Shown here: in pieces, positions 10,447 through 21,995 of the stretch | Position numbering within the stretch: the first letter of the stretch is position 1 | Layout of the letters: each line of letters begins with the position of its first letter | Assembly (NCBI GenBank): GCA_024516035.1 | Contig: JAMCCL010000107.1 | Coordinates: 1 to 64,000, forward strand | From: Bactericera cockerelli | Taxonomy: Eukaryota > Arthropoda > Insecta > Hemiptera > Triozidae | Direction: 5' to 3' | Length of the DNA stretch: 64,000 nucleotides | The notes under the pieces: generated by a model | What the model was told of the DNA's origin: nothing | The model's database searches: none | The model's input: only the letters and a program-made list of their open reading frames with translations | Translations under genes and position numbers: made by a program

Positions 10447-11165
10447 AGGTATTGGATTGTAGATGTACAAAGGGTTAATTTCTATCATCTATTCTTTCAT
10501 CATGTTGGACAAGGAGAACTAACCCATTTTCTGACAACTCCGACGGTATTCTGACTCATGTAATGTTATTTTATTTTCCTTACCTTCAGATTTGTGAAAA
10601 TGTTCAAGACGAGTTTCTTACGAACTTGGTGAGTTTATGAGTTTACCTAAGTTTGAGTTGAGAAGTTTCTGTTACAATTTATTAGCAGGTTAATTATTTA
10701 TGCTGATACAATAGAGTCAATAAGCGGAGAATTTAATTAACTCCCTTCCCTCGAGCTTTTTCTATGTATGTAGAGGGTTCTTGTTTATAAACCTTTGCTT
10801 TCTATACATATATGTTGAGGGTTCTTTTTTATAAACCTTTGCTCTCTATGTATGTTGATAGTTCTTTTTATATACCTTTGCTTTCATGTTAACGAACCTT
10901 GTGTTATAGTGACGGAATAGATAGTCTGAAGGGATTTCTTGGAAAATAATTATGTACGAGTATCTGTGTAAAGTTTTTTTTTAAAGAATAATTATTCTCT
11001 TATGTATCTGTGTAGAGTGTTTTTTTAGGAATAATTATTCTCTTCCTCCTCCTCTACTCTTTACTTTGTCTTCTTTTACTTTTGTTTTGATATTCTGGCG
11101 TGATGAAACCTTAGGTACAAGACAAGATTTTTAAAAGAAGAAAGAAACCGTCGAAGAAAAGGTAA
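10447..11165. other. No gene recognised
   Basis: Contains two degenerate direct repeats: GAGGGTTCTTGTTTATAAACC and variants near 10773, 10816 and 10857, and TTATTCTCTTATGTATCTGTG near 10945-11040. Neither looks like part of a known element. Confidence 0.45.
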
Positions 11166-11395
11166 AAAGTGAACAAGAAAAGGAAAAGAAAAATTGAGAT
11201 AGGGAGAGAGACAGAAAAGAAAAGAGAGATGATGACAGAGAGGATAAACAAGAGGGAGGCTAATAACAGATGGGAGGAGAGTCACAGTCTAGAGGGAGAA
11301 AAAGAGAAAGGGGAAACAGAGAGAGAAAGAGTGAAAAGGAAGGAGTCAAAAGGGGAAAGAGATAGAGGGAAGAGTTCTAATAATAGGTAAAACAA
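11166..11395. repeat. Purine-rich tract
   Basis: A/G-rich stretch giving lysine/glutamate/arginine-rich frames on the plus strand and leucine/serine-rich frames on the minus strand. Low complexity; not accepted as a gene. Confidence 0.75.
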
Positions 11396-12835
11396 AGTCT
11401 CACGAGTTGTACAATGAAGGAAGTGTTGAAAGGGATGGGGAGGGGGGGAATAGCATGTTTTGCAGTTTATTCCATTAGAGAAGTATGCAAATATTTATCA
11501 ATCCCTCCTCAGCTCTTGTTTATAAACTTATATACCGTACCGGCGGATTCAATAAGATGAAAAGTACTATGTATACACATATCAGTACATATCACACATG
11601 CATATACTTACTATACTCGGATTTAAACATGCATGAGAAAATTCGTTGTAGATTCTTCCACCTGAAGATTTCTGTAATGGAAGATTAGCTTTCCCCTTGT
11701 ACTTTAGCTTTCAGGTTGAGAAATATTGTGTTTCCTCATTTCTGAACACACCATTAAATTGAACCAAAGAGAGTTCTCCAGTGGCGTAGTCCGGATGATG
11801 AGTGACCTGGTGAACAATTTTATTGGTCTTGTGGTGACTTAGTGTCTGCTGCTTGTCTTAACAATTAAGCTTCTGAAGTTGTCGTTTGTCCTTGTTTAAT
11901 TTATGTCAACAATTAATATAATTGAAATCATAGGATACATTATTTTAATAATGTATCTTTTAATAATGTATCCTATCTATGATTTCAATAATAATAATAA
12001 AAAATGGCCGAAAACTAGTTAAAACATAATGTACATTCAATAATAAATAAATATACGAGTAATTTTATTATAAAATAATAATTCGAGGATTTGAAGTTTA
12101 CATCCCGTATGGACGTTCTTCATCTTTCAGAAACCTTTTCTTTTGCAGCAGATACACCACTGGTTATCGTGTTACATTATCTTCCTTGATTCCTAGCTGT
12201 TGCTAGTTCAGTGTTTTCTCTATGGACTAATTACGTTAATGCACCAAGTTTTCTGTTTCTAATTGATCCATAATGCTTAAAGTTCTTGTTCAATTTTTCT
12301 CAGTTTCTCTCGATCGATCTCTTTGGATCTTTTTACTTTCATAATCATAACTATTGTTCAATTTTTGCTTAGTTTAACTCAATTGTACAAGTTTTACCTA
12401 ACCAATCCTTCTCAGTTATATTCAGTATTCTACTGAGCGTTTCTGAGTGTTCTAATTTCAAATTCATTAACTCCTTCAAATTCTTTGTTATTATTTATAG
12501 ATTTTTCTTTGCGACTCTGATTGATTTTTATTTTTAAGTTATAAGAATGGTCACATTGATGAAATGTTTTACTATTTTAATTATAGTTTGTAATTTTTAA
12601 ATAAAAATGGTCCGAAACCTTCTGTCTTTGTTCTTTTCTTGTAACATGAATTTCTTTTTTTGATTGGTTTTTTATACCTCATATATTAAATCTTCAATTT
12701 ATTGGCATTTCCCACAACTGTGAGCTGTAGGCTCTGTAGGCCCATCAGTCATCACTTGAGAACTTCACTCCTTGAACTTCAACGTTTTTACAAAGTTGAT
12801 TATACCACCGTTGCGTCGTCATTTGTAGATCGTTA
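11396..12835. other. No gene recognised; one palindrome
   Basis: Mostly unique AT-rich DNA. At 11927-11987, ATCATAGGATACATTATT and its reverse complement flank a short internal direct repeat (AATAATGTATC twice). A CAGTGGCGTAGTCCGGATGA motif at 11779 resembles the start of some invertebrate repeats, but no body was followed. Confidence 0.45.
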
Positions 12836-12837
12836 TG

Positions 12838-12962
12838 TAGGTAAGTAGCGCATCGGTGTTTAAGTAGTGGATCTTTGTATAAAAAGTGCATCGTTTTTTA
12901 AGTAGTGCATCGTTTTGTAAGTAGTACATCGTTTTGTAAGTAGTGCATCGTTCAGTACGTAA
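12838..12962 (+). repeat. ~21-bp degenerate minisatellite
   Basis: Five to six imperfect copies of a unit close to TTTTGTAAGTAGTGCATCG, with the sharpest repeats at 12890-12955. Simple tandem repeat with no coding sense. Confidence 0.75.
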
Positions 12963-13561
12963 CTAGAGTTTTTCGTCGAGGAACTTAAATTCTTTGATAC
13001 ATCAAGGAATCTGGTGCAGTCAAGTGCATGCAGCCTGAAACCTCGTCATCCGTGTAATGCACATGTTTCTAATTAGCCAGCTTATTATACTGATTGTTCT
13101 GCATATGCGACAATATGCGTTCTGGAGGCTAGCTTGTTATAGTTACTGATTGTTCTGGATACGTTTAGGTGGCCAGGTATTGCACCAGGAAGATACAATA
13201 TGAGTGACACGTGCAATATTGGGTGGTTCAGAATTCAGATGGTATATCATCAAACTGTGTGACACGACGTCGTCGGTGTCTTTTTTATGGCTTTAACGGC
13301 AGGATTCTCACACTTTGAGCTCTTCCACCCATCCTATAGCTTTTCCACCCAACCGGTATCTCGGTGATTCATTGAAAAACCTTTGGCGCACATGAAGTAT
13401 GACCCAGAAAGACAACGACATGAATGAGAGTAATGAGAAAGACATTAGCTATGTATATTTACAACTCTTTGTAATGTACGAAAACATAATCTGCTATATG
13501 GATAAAATGTAAAATGTATTAAATTTTATAGATTAAAATTTAGATTGCTAAATAGATATTT
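12963..13561. other. No feature recognised
   Basis: Unique sequence, slightly less AT-rich around 13010-13340. No supportable gene or repeat. Confidence 0.45.
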
Positions 13562-13784
13562 CATCATTATAGGGTATTGTCATCGTGAACGATGGTAGCA
13601 ATTCAGTGGAGGAATGATTTAGCAATTATTCCACTTTCTTTACAAGGAGGCTAATAATTGACAAGTGCTCCCAGAACCAAGCCAATGCTGGTCTACTCCC
13701 TGTTTATAGTCCCCAAGACCAATAGATAATTACCACAGTAAAATTACTCAAAGAGCTCGAGTTAAAGAACTCCGTCCATTTCAG
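13562..13784 (-). repeat. Dispersed repeat F, long copy (inverted)
   Basis: Minus-strand copy of a repeat also found at 24952-25118 (+). Shared blocks include GGGGACTATAAACAGGGAGT, GACCAGCATTGGCTTGGTTC and CAATTATTAGCCTCCTTGTA. The right-hand 60 bp match the partial copy at 9838-9900. No coding capacity or termini were identified, so the class (SINE, MITE or LINE fragment) is unknown. Confidence 0.65.
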
Positions 13785-13972
13785 GCTCAGTGGAAAATAC
13801 ATAGTATGATGTAGAAGGTTTTCAGTGGATGTGTTAAATACTCTATTTGTTAGTTTTTGATAAAAGTTATTTACGTATCCGACGACTGTACCTATAGCTG
13901 ACAGTAGGCTCATGTTCACTCACTATTGAAGTATTTATATCATAATAAAACTAAAATGAGTTTGTTTTACTT

Positions 13973-14056
13973 CCGATAAATTTCTAATATTAGAAATCGG
14001 AAGTATTGTGTTAGTTTTTGTAAAAATAATAAAATATTTTTGCTCCGATTTCAATT
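13973..14056 (+). repeat. Short palindrome-headed repeat G, copy 1
   Basis: It starts GATAAATTTCTAATATTAGA, a self-complementary block, followed by ATCGGAAGTATTGTGTTAGT, a T/A-rich stretch and CTCCGATTT. Related copies lie at 20224-20312 and 51097-51180. It may be a small MITE-like family. Confidence 0.5.
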
Positions 14057-14993
14057 TTTTTCATTTTTGTCTTTTTACTTTGTCTTTTCTGTATTTTTAA
14101 CTCTTTATTATTAGTTTATACTACCTCTTTATTATTAGTTTATCACAGAATGTATTTTTAATCGTCATTTTTGTATGAGATCACCCGGTTGACACATAAT
14201 ATGATGTGCGTGTTTTTCACTCACGGATGTTGTGACAAATAATTTGGTAATTATTTTGGTGCTGGAACCAAGTGTTATGTTGTCGTTTTGTTGAATTGAA
14301 TTGATATACTGATCCTTGAAAGAGTTCACAGTGAATTTAAATTGAAATAGTTTACATATAGTTTTTTATGTATGAATTGAAAATTGGAAACACATTTCCT
14401 TAATTGGACGTTTGATACAGTAATCATGGTAATTACTTAGATGCGTATAACAAATACGATAATCATGTACTTGGTGGTAGGAATAAATAAATCAACAACA
14501 ACAAAAATGTTGATTCAATGAATAATATTTATAATTTTAAGAATTTAGTTTTTTCATTCGACTTAGCCTATCTACCCATAAGTTCTGAAAATTTGGTTTG
14601 AATAAAAACAGAACTACATATTAATGATATTAATCCGAAAATATAGAATAGCATAGGAAGTTTTTCAGTCAATCCCTTGTCAAATACATAGACGAACATT
14701 TTACAGGCCATAAATTTCAACCTGTTCCCAAGTCTCACGATATTTATTTACATTCGAAAATAAATGTGTGTTCGCCCATCCCAGAATGTTGTAACGCTGA
14801 AGGGACCACCCTATAAGCCTAATTTGTATACTTTGACAAATAGCTCCATATTTGTTTCGTATAATATGAGGAGCACTCTCATTTCTCATAACGAATGTTG
14901 AGGATGATGTATGTACCTTTCCGTGTTCAGCTGTTTAGGGTTCTGCTTTATCCCTGGATTTCGTATTTATCTCCAGGTCCTATCAAGGGAACA
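14057..14993. other. No feature recognised
   Basis: AT-rich unique sequence with short open frames only. Confidence 0.5.
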
Positions 14994-15110
14994 ACCTCAG
15001 TGGCTCTACCGATAGGCGGCGTACTCTTAACCTGTAGGATGGTGGTTCGAGACCCAAGTTAAGCAAAAAATTAGTAAGGCGAGATTGAGTAATTGTGATA
15101 TAAATAATGT
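14994..15110 (+). mobile_element. tRNA-derived SINE, family A (diverged copy)
   Basis: A-box-like CAGTGGCTCTACCGATAGGC and B box GGTTCGAGACCC are spaced as in a tRNA. They are followed by the family-A body AAAAAATTAGTAAGGCGAGA, TTGAGTAATTGTGATAT and GTGATTAATAAAT. It is more diverged than the copies at 41917 and 54033, and shares the AAATT.GTAAGGCGAGATTGAG segment with the copy at 62381. Confidence 0.6.
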
Positions 15111-15492
15111 GATTAATAAATTTCTTATGGATTTCTCCACAAAAAATATTAACTTAAAAGCAAAAACAAACACTATCCTTTTACAGCTAAGGTAGCAACC
15201 TAAAAAGACATGTCACAGTTATTCAAACATACCTTACTAAATTTCAGTACCTTTGGAACTCAAATCAACGACCTCCAGCTTCAGAGTCAAGAACTCCCAG
15301 TAAGTTTATAAAAGGAGCACCCAGTAAGAAGCTTGACTAACATCCGAGAGTTCACATTCAAATAAGATGATAATGTTACGTGGAGTGTGTGTCAGACACG
15401 GAATATACCTCACTGCCATGATTGAATATTCATTTAGTAAAATTTCACAAGATGGATGAGGATGATTTCGGGACATTTCCCTCCATCCACTT

Positions 15493-16030
15493 CCTACCTC
15501 CTCCCATGATGGGAGTTCCCTTACTACTCCTCCCATTATAAGAGTTCCCTTACTACCCCCTCCCATGATAGGAGTTCCCTTACTACCCCCTCCCATGATA
15601 GGAGTTCCCTTATCACCCCCTCCCATGATAGGAGTTCCCTTACTACCCACTCCCATGATAGGAGTCCCCTTTCTACCCCCTCCCAAGATAGGAGTTCCCT
15701 TACTACCCCCTCCCATGATAGGAGTTCCCCTATCACCCCCTCCCATGATAGGAGTTCCCTTACTACCCACTCCCATGATAGGAGTTCCCTATACTACCCC
15801 CTCCCATGATAGGGGTTCCCATACTACCCCCTCCCATGATTAGAGTCCCCTTACTACCCCCTTCCATGATATGAGTACCCATACTACCCCCTCCCATTAT
15901 AGGAGTATACCCATACTACCCCCTTCCATGATAGGAGTACCCATACTACCCCCTACCATGATAGGAGTTCCCTTACTACTCCCTCCCATGATAGGATTTC
16001 TTTTACTACCCCTACCATGATTAGAGCTCC
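15493..16030. repeat. 30-bp minisatellite (~18 units)
   Basis: Tandem units of CCCATGATAGGAGTTCCCTT followed by ACTACCCCCT. The units are exactly in 30-bp phase over 15541-15780 and degenerate towards the 3' end, with 31- to 33-bp variants after 15785. Since 30 is a multiple of three and the unit lacks stops in several frames, it yields artefactual repeats such as MIGVPLLPPP (+) and SKGTPIMGGG (-). It is C-rich on the plus strand against an AT-rich background. There are no unique spacers between units, so it is not a CRISPR array. Confidence 0.9.
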
Positions 16031-16810
16031 CTCCTTCCCCTACCCCCCCTTAAAAAAGGAGTCCCACCTGCCATCTCTGGAGTCTTGAGAGAGTTCCTGT
16101 GTTTCAGTGTTTATGTTTACTAAGACCTTCTTCCTACTCAAAATTATTTACAGGTAGGTATTTTTCGAGTGAAGCAGTTTCTTCTTTTAGGTACTTGAGA
16201 ATATATTATGTGGGTCGAAGTGCATAATAATTTATGTGTTCTATAATATTATGTCCTTGAATTTTTGTTGAATAGGTAAAAATGGATGCACAATTGCACA
16301 TTTGTAAACAGTTGGTACCTTCTTCAAGTGCATTGGCGTAAAATTTCATACACACCAGTTTTCTTTCCAGTTATATTAAATTTCTTAACAACAAAAATGT
16401 CAGGTTCTGATTTTGTCTCACGGTTTGTAAAAATACACCAGGGGTACTAGGGCCCGCTGAATACATCATTTCACCTGGATCACTTGGGCCAAGCAACGAC
16501 TAAAGGTGTTAGGATTTCGTAAGCTTAGGTGACGACTAAAATACAAGTCCTCGGGTTACAAGCTAATCTCCGGCTCGATACGTTGAAGTTATGGTTCACA
16601 ATCTGTCTGATTAGTAGAATATCAGATAATTATCCCCACCTTCAGCACAAGATTTTCTATATTTTGAAGGTGGGTATACCCTCATTATTTGTTGAAGATG
16701 TTTATTTGTGAAATACAATCACATGGAAACTAAAAAAAAGAGTCCCCGGCGCCCCCTACAACAGGCGCCTCCCCCCCCTAAATAACAAAAAAGTGACTCA
16801 TATAATTTTT
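16031..16810. other. No gene recognised
   Basis: Unique sequence. A GC-rich inverted pair, CCCCGGCGCCCCCT and CAGGCGCCTCCCCCCC near 16744-16780, may be a degraded transposon terminus. Nothing else was seen. Confidence 0.4.
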
Positions 16811-16814
16811 GGTT

Positions 16815-17240
16815 TCAGACTTGATTTGTCAGAAGAGAGATTCACTAGATAGCAGTAGGCTGCGTTGGTATAGACATGTTAGATTTTAGAAGGAAGAAGA
16901 TTGTTATGTAGGAAAAAGAATGTCTTGGGATGGAAGTTGAATAATAATAATAATACTCTTTAGTGGAAGGTAACTACCAGACGAGGTTAATGATTAAAGT
17001 ATTTTCTACCACGTAAGACTTATTATTATTATGTGTCTTATAATTATGTGGTCACAAACTCTTATTAATGAAGAAGAATTCATGAACTGGGCGGGATTTG
17101 AACCAACGGATCCCTACGCTACCTGTATTACCAGACTAGCGCGTTAACCGACTAACAGTGTATGGTAGTCAAGTGGTTTGAAGAGAGGAGAGCAAGAGGC
17201 AGACCAAAAAAACAGTGAAGATCCCCTGAGTTAATGAATG
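16815..17240 (+). pseudogene. LINE ORF2 C-terminal fragment split by a SINE
   Basis: The left part (16819-16940) reads DSLDSSRLRWYRHVRF, a stop, then KEEDCYVGKRM. This is the familiar R-L-R-W-x-x-H-V-x-R tail of insect endonuclease/RT ORFs. The right part (about 17171-17240) reads WFEERRARGRPKKQ, a stop, then RSPELM, matching the G-R-P-K-x-x-W motif that normally follows ~15 residues later, with W turned into TGA. The two halves are separated by the reversed SINE-C copy, so the SINE inserted into an already present LINE fragment. Confidence 0.55.
16941..17170 (-). mobile_element. tRNA-derived SINE, family C, copy 2
   Basis: Minus-strand copy of the SINE at 9411-9645. Read on the minus strand, the A-box region contains AACGCGCTAGTCTGGTAATA, followed by GGTAGCGTAGGGATCCGTTG, a B-box-like GGTTCAAATCCC, and then GTGACCACATAATTATAAGA. 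It ends in ATT repeats at the left edge (16941-16956). It interrupts the LINE fragment. Confidence 0.65.
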
Positions 17241-17545
17241 GTTTCTCCTAAAAACCTTATGTTTAAAATGAGAGAGAATATTAAACAGTGCTAATTAATT
17301 CCAAACATTTTAATTGAATTGAACTAAAAATAAACATTCAATTTGAATTGCAAAAAGTGAAAGGAAAATTTTCATGTCTGAAAATAATGATTCCAGCTCA
17401 TTACTCATTCTCATTAAGTTCAACCACATTATTTACCTCCCATGCACCAAATCCTTACCTCCCTGGATGTTACTTTACTTTAGCGATCTTACAAGAATCG
17501 GTACCTATATACAAACATGTGGAAGCTGTAAATAAGAAAAAAATC
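17241..17545. other. No feature recognised
   Basis: AT-rich sequence. No repeat or gene signal. Confidence 0.45.
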
Positions 17546-17815
17546 GATATTAGAGAACAATTTCCAGGTCCAATTCTCCTCCTTATAAGGTAAAATAACC
17601 TTTTATAAGAGCAACCAAGATATAAGAGAAAACTCGATATAAGAGAACAATTTCCAGGTCTAATTCACCTCTTTATAAGGTATAATAACCTTATTACCTA
17701 TAAGAGCAACCAAGATATAAGAGAAAACTCGATATAAGAGAACAATTTCCAGGTCCAATTCACCTTTTATAAGGTAAAATAACCTTTTTATAAGAGCAAC
17801 CAGGATATAAGAGGG
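17546..17815 (+). repeat. ~92-bp tandem repeat, three units
   Basis: AGAGAACAATTTCCAGGTC recurs with its T-run at 17561, 17651 and 17746 (steps of 90 and 95). Each is followed by CTTTATAAGGTAAAATAACC and a GAGCAACCA.GATATAAGAG segment. The short sub-motif GATATAAGAG is itself repeated within the unit. No coding sense. Confidence 0.85.
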
Positions 17816-18435
17816 AGAAAAATTCGGTTTTTATGAGTTCTCATATATGTATAATTGTATACCTACAGGTTCGAGACTGTATTGAACGAATTGTGCTCAT
17901 CACTCTTCACTTATTGAACAAAAGTTATTGTTAGTGGACCTTATAGTGAACAAGTTCAATGTATTCCTCAAGGGTCCATAGATCCCCGAGTCGGAACCTT
18001 GGGTCATCCGTATGATAATGAGGAGTTGGACCCCATACCAATCCTCCATCTGGTCAGGATTGAGTTGTTTCCTATCAAGCAGGATCAAGTAGAAGAGCTA
18101 ATGTATTCATAGTGATCTCATTTTATAGTTCCTAACAATAATGTTCTCTCAATTGATTTAGAGATATTGGTATATTGTTTATGATGTGTTTAGAAGATAC
18201 AGGTATTTTGTTTATATTTTGTTGTAGAGATATATTTTTTATGGTATTAAGTTAACGATGTGTTTTAGTTAGGCCAACAGGCGGTTTGGTATTGTAGAGT
18301 CAACAGTTCATTATTTATTTTTCTATTGGAAGTCTCTTGTTACTAGAGCAGTCATGTTAAAACAAATTAGTTTTCTTACAAGTTCTGTCTTCATTATTAT
18401 GTATAAGAAAATGTTCCTACTTTTAATAAAATAAA
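17816..18435. other. No feature recognised
   Basis: Unique AT-rich DNA. No supportable gene. Confidence 0.45.
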
Positions 18436-18439
18436 GACC

Positions 18440-18725
18440 TCCACGCGCTTAAGTACATTAGCCATACCTGCAAGCCATTCAGCTACATCCACTTTGGTCT
18501 TTTACGACTCGGGACTTTCACGTTGTCTCCGCGTTAAATAATCATCTTTTCCAAGATGTTTAACACAAGATACCCTCTTGCAGCTAAAACGATCTGTCCA
18601 GCAAATTTCTTTACTCTGAAATTCATTGGACAAATCAAGCGAATGTATGACTGAGATATTTAAGCATACGCTGGGATACGAACTGACGGACTGCGGCACT
18701 ACCTGACTCCTGATGACCAGCCTGT
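18440..18725 (-). mobile_element. Possible tRNA-like repeat fragments
   Basis: On the minus strand, GTTCGTATCCCAGC (B-box-like, near 18670) and GTAGCTGAATGGCTTGC (A-box-like, near 18470-18490) are present, but in the wrong order for a single SINE. This looks like two broken tRNA-derived pieces in one block of higher GC. The 65-codon minus-strand frame across it is not accepted as a gene. Confidence 0.3.
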
Positions 18726-19299
18726 GAGGTTATCATATTTGTGTTCATCACTTTCGCGATAGCACAATATTACTCAAACTGGCTTAACTAAGTCTACTCT
18801 TTTGTTCTATACTTTTTCTATATATTTATTATTATTAATACAAACATACATGTAGGTACGTATCTTTTCACTCCTAGGACACATTCCTCATCATCCTCCA
18901 CTGCTATCAACTCTTGCATGTCTCACTTTGCTCAGCCAATATTCTAAATTGCTTTTAATAAAGTTTCACTTTACCTTTCCCAACCATTTACATAAAAGGA
19001 AAGTTTCAAACTTGACGACCGAGAGAGTCAATATATCGGCCGAATTCCATGTTTCAACTAGCAATACTTTCTTGAAAAACACGTACATGGCCGAGAAAAA
19101 TGGTATGGCATGTGGTTTCTTGTGTTACAACTTCAGTGGGTAGCAAAGCATTTCGAAACTCCTAATCTCATCTTTTTACCAATGTTATTTTTTCTCGTAG
19201 TGTCGCAAGTGGTATGAGTTGAACCCGAACAGGCACTAGCACCGAACATGCAGAGACGAAAAAAAATATATGGTGCAGGGGAGCAGTGATAGTTAAAAA
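18726..19299. other. No feature recognised
   Basis: AT-rich unique sequence. Confidence 0.45.
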
Positions 19300-19449
19300 A
19301 AAACGGTTATCATATTTTGGTTAATATCAATCGTGGTATCACAATTACCCAAACTCGAGTTACTAAATTTTTACTTAACTGGGAACTTGAACCACCGACC
19401 TCCAAATTACAAGTCCGCCGCCTTATCTATCAAGCTAACTGAAGCCAGT
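19300..19449 (-). mobile_element. tRNA-derived SINE, family A
   Basis: Minus-strand copy. It reads AGTTAGCTTGATAGATAAGG (A box), CGGCGGACTTGTAATTTGG, a B box GGTTCAAGTTCCC, then ACTCGAGTTTGGGTAATTGT, GATACCACGATT and CAAAATATGATAACC. The left edge matches the 3' end of the copies at 41917 and 54033. Confidence 0.65.
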
Positions 19450-20223
19450 GAGAGCAAGGAAAAATTCTATCCCCCTATCCTTGATGTAATCTTATTTATA
19501 ATTTGGCCTTGAGAAACATGTGCTGTGTAAAGCTCAGCTTTCTTGGTAGTTGTCATCAATGCCATCGGAAATGCTTGAGTACGGAAATTTCCGAAAGTAA
19601 AATTTCCAGGAAAACTCAGGAAATTTTTATCATACTTTTTCTTGCGGACACTTCCAGGAATTTTTTTTGGTTTATCCTCGTGCCCAATCATCTTATCTCT
19701 ATTTAAATACATATATATAAAACTCATATCTGTGCGTGTTTGACAGGCTGGCTGACTATGTCCTCTTAATGGATGTCTGTTTACCATACCACAGCCCAAA
19801 CGGTAATAGATATTGAATTTTTCATGAGAGTTGAACCCCCCTTAACTCTCAAAATTATCAAAATTAAAATATGACACCAGCCATGGAAAAAACCTTAACG
19901 GCGACTAAGTGCCGGAATTTAGCTAGTGCTCTGCAAACGCATCTGCACAATTTTGATAAAATTTATCGAAATACTCACACAGTTACCATAGGTCATTTGA
20001 CATTTTACAATCGGTGTTGTTAGTAGGTAAGTATAAAACATCAAAATATTGCGGTAGTATGAAAAACACGCGGACTCCGAAGTAAGGCATTGCAGACAAA
20101 TTGCTGTAGAACATATCTTTTTTAATTTGGATTTAATAATTTATGATCGTCCAAAGCAAGAGGACCTTTCTTGGAAATTTCTTTTACGTTAAGTCATTCT
20201 TGAACTACAGTTTATAATACTTG
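19450..20223. other. No gene recognised
   Basis: Open frames on both strands at 19467-19799 overlap each other and lack any recognisable domain. They are regarded as chance. Confidence 0.45.
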
Positions 20224-20312
20224 CCGATAAATTTCTAATATTAGAAATCAGATGTATTGTGTTCGTTTTTGTATATAAAAAAAAATGTTTTTTTTTTCTC
20301 CGATTTTTATGA
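20224..20312 (+). repeat. Repeat G, copy 2
   Basis: GATAAATTTCTAATATTAGA, then ATCAGATGTATTGTGTTCG, an A/T run and CTCCGATTTTTATGA. Close match to 13973-14056. Confidence 0.5.
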
Positions 20313-21080
20313 TTGAATTAGTGAGTGTACTTGAGTAGTGAGTACAACCCCTGTATGGGCATTTTCCTATATGACGGTATACATAGATAGTTAGATATTA
20401 TTTATATTCCCCTTATGAAGTATTTTGGATACATTTCTCCCCTCTACAGATTTTGCTTTTCCTATTCAAAAAGGTAAGATTCGTAAGTTACTTTTTTATA
20501 GAATTTCCAGAGGACTAATCCTGTATTCTAAATATTGATAAATCTTTCAGATCGTTATTCCGAGGCTTGATCCAGCCTTTTCTTCTCCCTCTTCATCTCT
20601 TTCTCAATCGCTTGAACTCTTCTTCTCCTTCTCTAATCGATATAGGATAATAGATAACTCATTCTTAGATTTAGGGAACATTCGAAAACCTATCTCAACC
20701 TATCTCACTAGTAATAATACATAATATTTATAAGTTTCTGGAAATTTTTGTAAAGAACAAAGTCAGGACAATTTACAACTGTGTTAGACCTTGATGAACG
20801 GAAATGATTAAACCGCATATAAAAAAGTTTTACAAGGTGCCTCCAATAATTTCAAACTCAAATACCCTAGAGAAGTATAATTTATACAGTCGCTCTTGCA
20901 GTATCTAAAGAGGTTGATTTCCTTCAAGTTGAGAAGGGCTAGTAAGAAATCCGAATAGGTAGTAAAAATTTCGAGTATTTAAGTTTCGTGTATTAAAAGC
21001 ACCGTAAGTAGGTAAAGCATTAGGACGCAGAGCTTTAACGTACCTTTGCCATTTCGAATTGTGTTCGGAAAATAGGTGAA
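20313..21080. other. No gene recognised
   Basis: CT-rich patch at 20577-20637. A ~30-bp block CAGTCGCTCTTGCAGTATCT at 20887 recurs almost exactly inside the hAT MITE at 61265-61526, so it may be a shared transposon fragment. Confidence 0.45.
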
Positions 21081-21160
21081 ACGAGGGTAGGGAGGGGAGG
21101 GAGATAAAGGAAGAGAGAGATGAAGAGAAAGAGAGAGAGATGAAAAGAGAGAGAGAAAGT
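21081..21160. repeat. Purine-rich tract
   Basis: G/A-rich microsatellite-like stretch of ~80 bp. Confidence 0.8.
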
Positions 21161-21617
21161 TGTATTTCCAAACAGAAATGGCTTTAAATAACAACATTAG
21201 CTCCAAAATCAATTTTTATTGCCCGCCCGTCTACCTCTGTCTGCTCAAAAGCTTTCGACTTTATTCAAGCATCTTCTTTGTGTCAGAGTGGGGGAGGATT
21301 TCTTGATTTACTTGACCTCGTAAATCTTTCCAAGAAGAATGTTCTTAGGAAAGACAGACATGAGCTTTTGCCTCAGTAAGTCTTTTTTACGCTGGTGATC
21401 ATTTGAGGATCTCAAATTCCAAAGTATAGTTGATTAAATATTTTTTCATTTTATTTTCAAAAACATTACAGTTCTTAATTCATTTAATCGTCCTCTTCAG
21501 TTTAAGTGGGATATACCTACATAATTTGTAATTGATTGAAGTCTTGAGACAAAAAAATAGGCGTCCTATAACACCCCTGTGGAATCTGAATATTTATTTT
21601 ACGTCCTTTATTAATCA
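21161..21617. other. No feature recognised
   Basis: Unique sequence up to the start of the second R1 element. Confidence 0.45.
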
Positions 21618-21749
21618 ACTAGCGGGTTACACCCGCCGCTTCGCCAGCCCATCAAACACACACAACGCACACACACACCCACCCACACACACACATCCAC
21701 ACACACACATCCACACACAACCACACACACGCACACACACGCACACACC

Positions 21750-21780
<31 letters not shown>

Positions 21781-21951
21781 ACACATACATACCACACCAC
21801 ACACACACACCACACCACACACAACACACACACACACCACACACACACCACACACACACACCACACACACACACACACCACCACACACACACACCACACA
21901 CACACCACACACACCACACACCACACACACCCCACACACACACACACACCA

Positions 21952-21995
<44 letters not shown>

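Noticed and set aside
15306..15843. 156-codon (-) and 92-codon (+) repeat proteins, and the idea of a CRISPR-like array
   Set aside because: The 30-bp unit is stop-free by chance in several frames. Units are contiguous without unique spacers and the host is a eukaryote, so it is a minisatellite.
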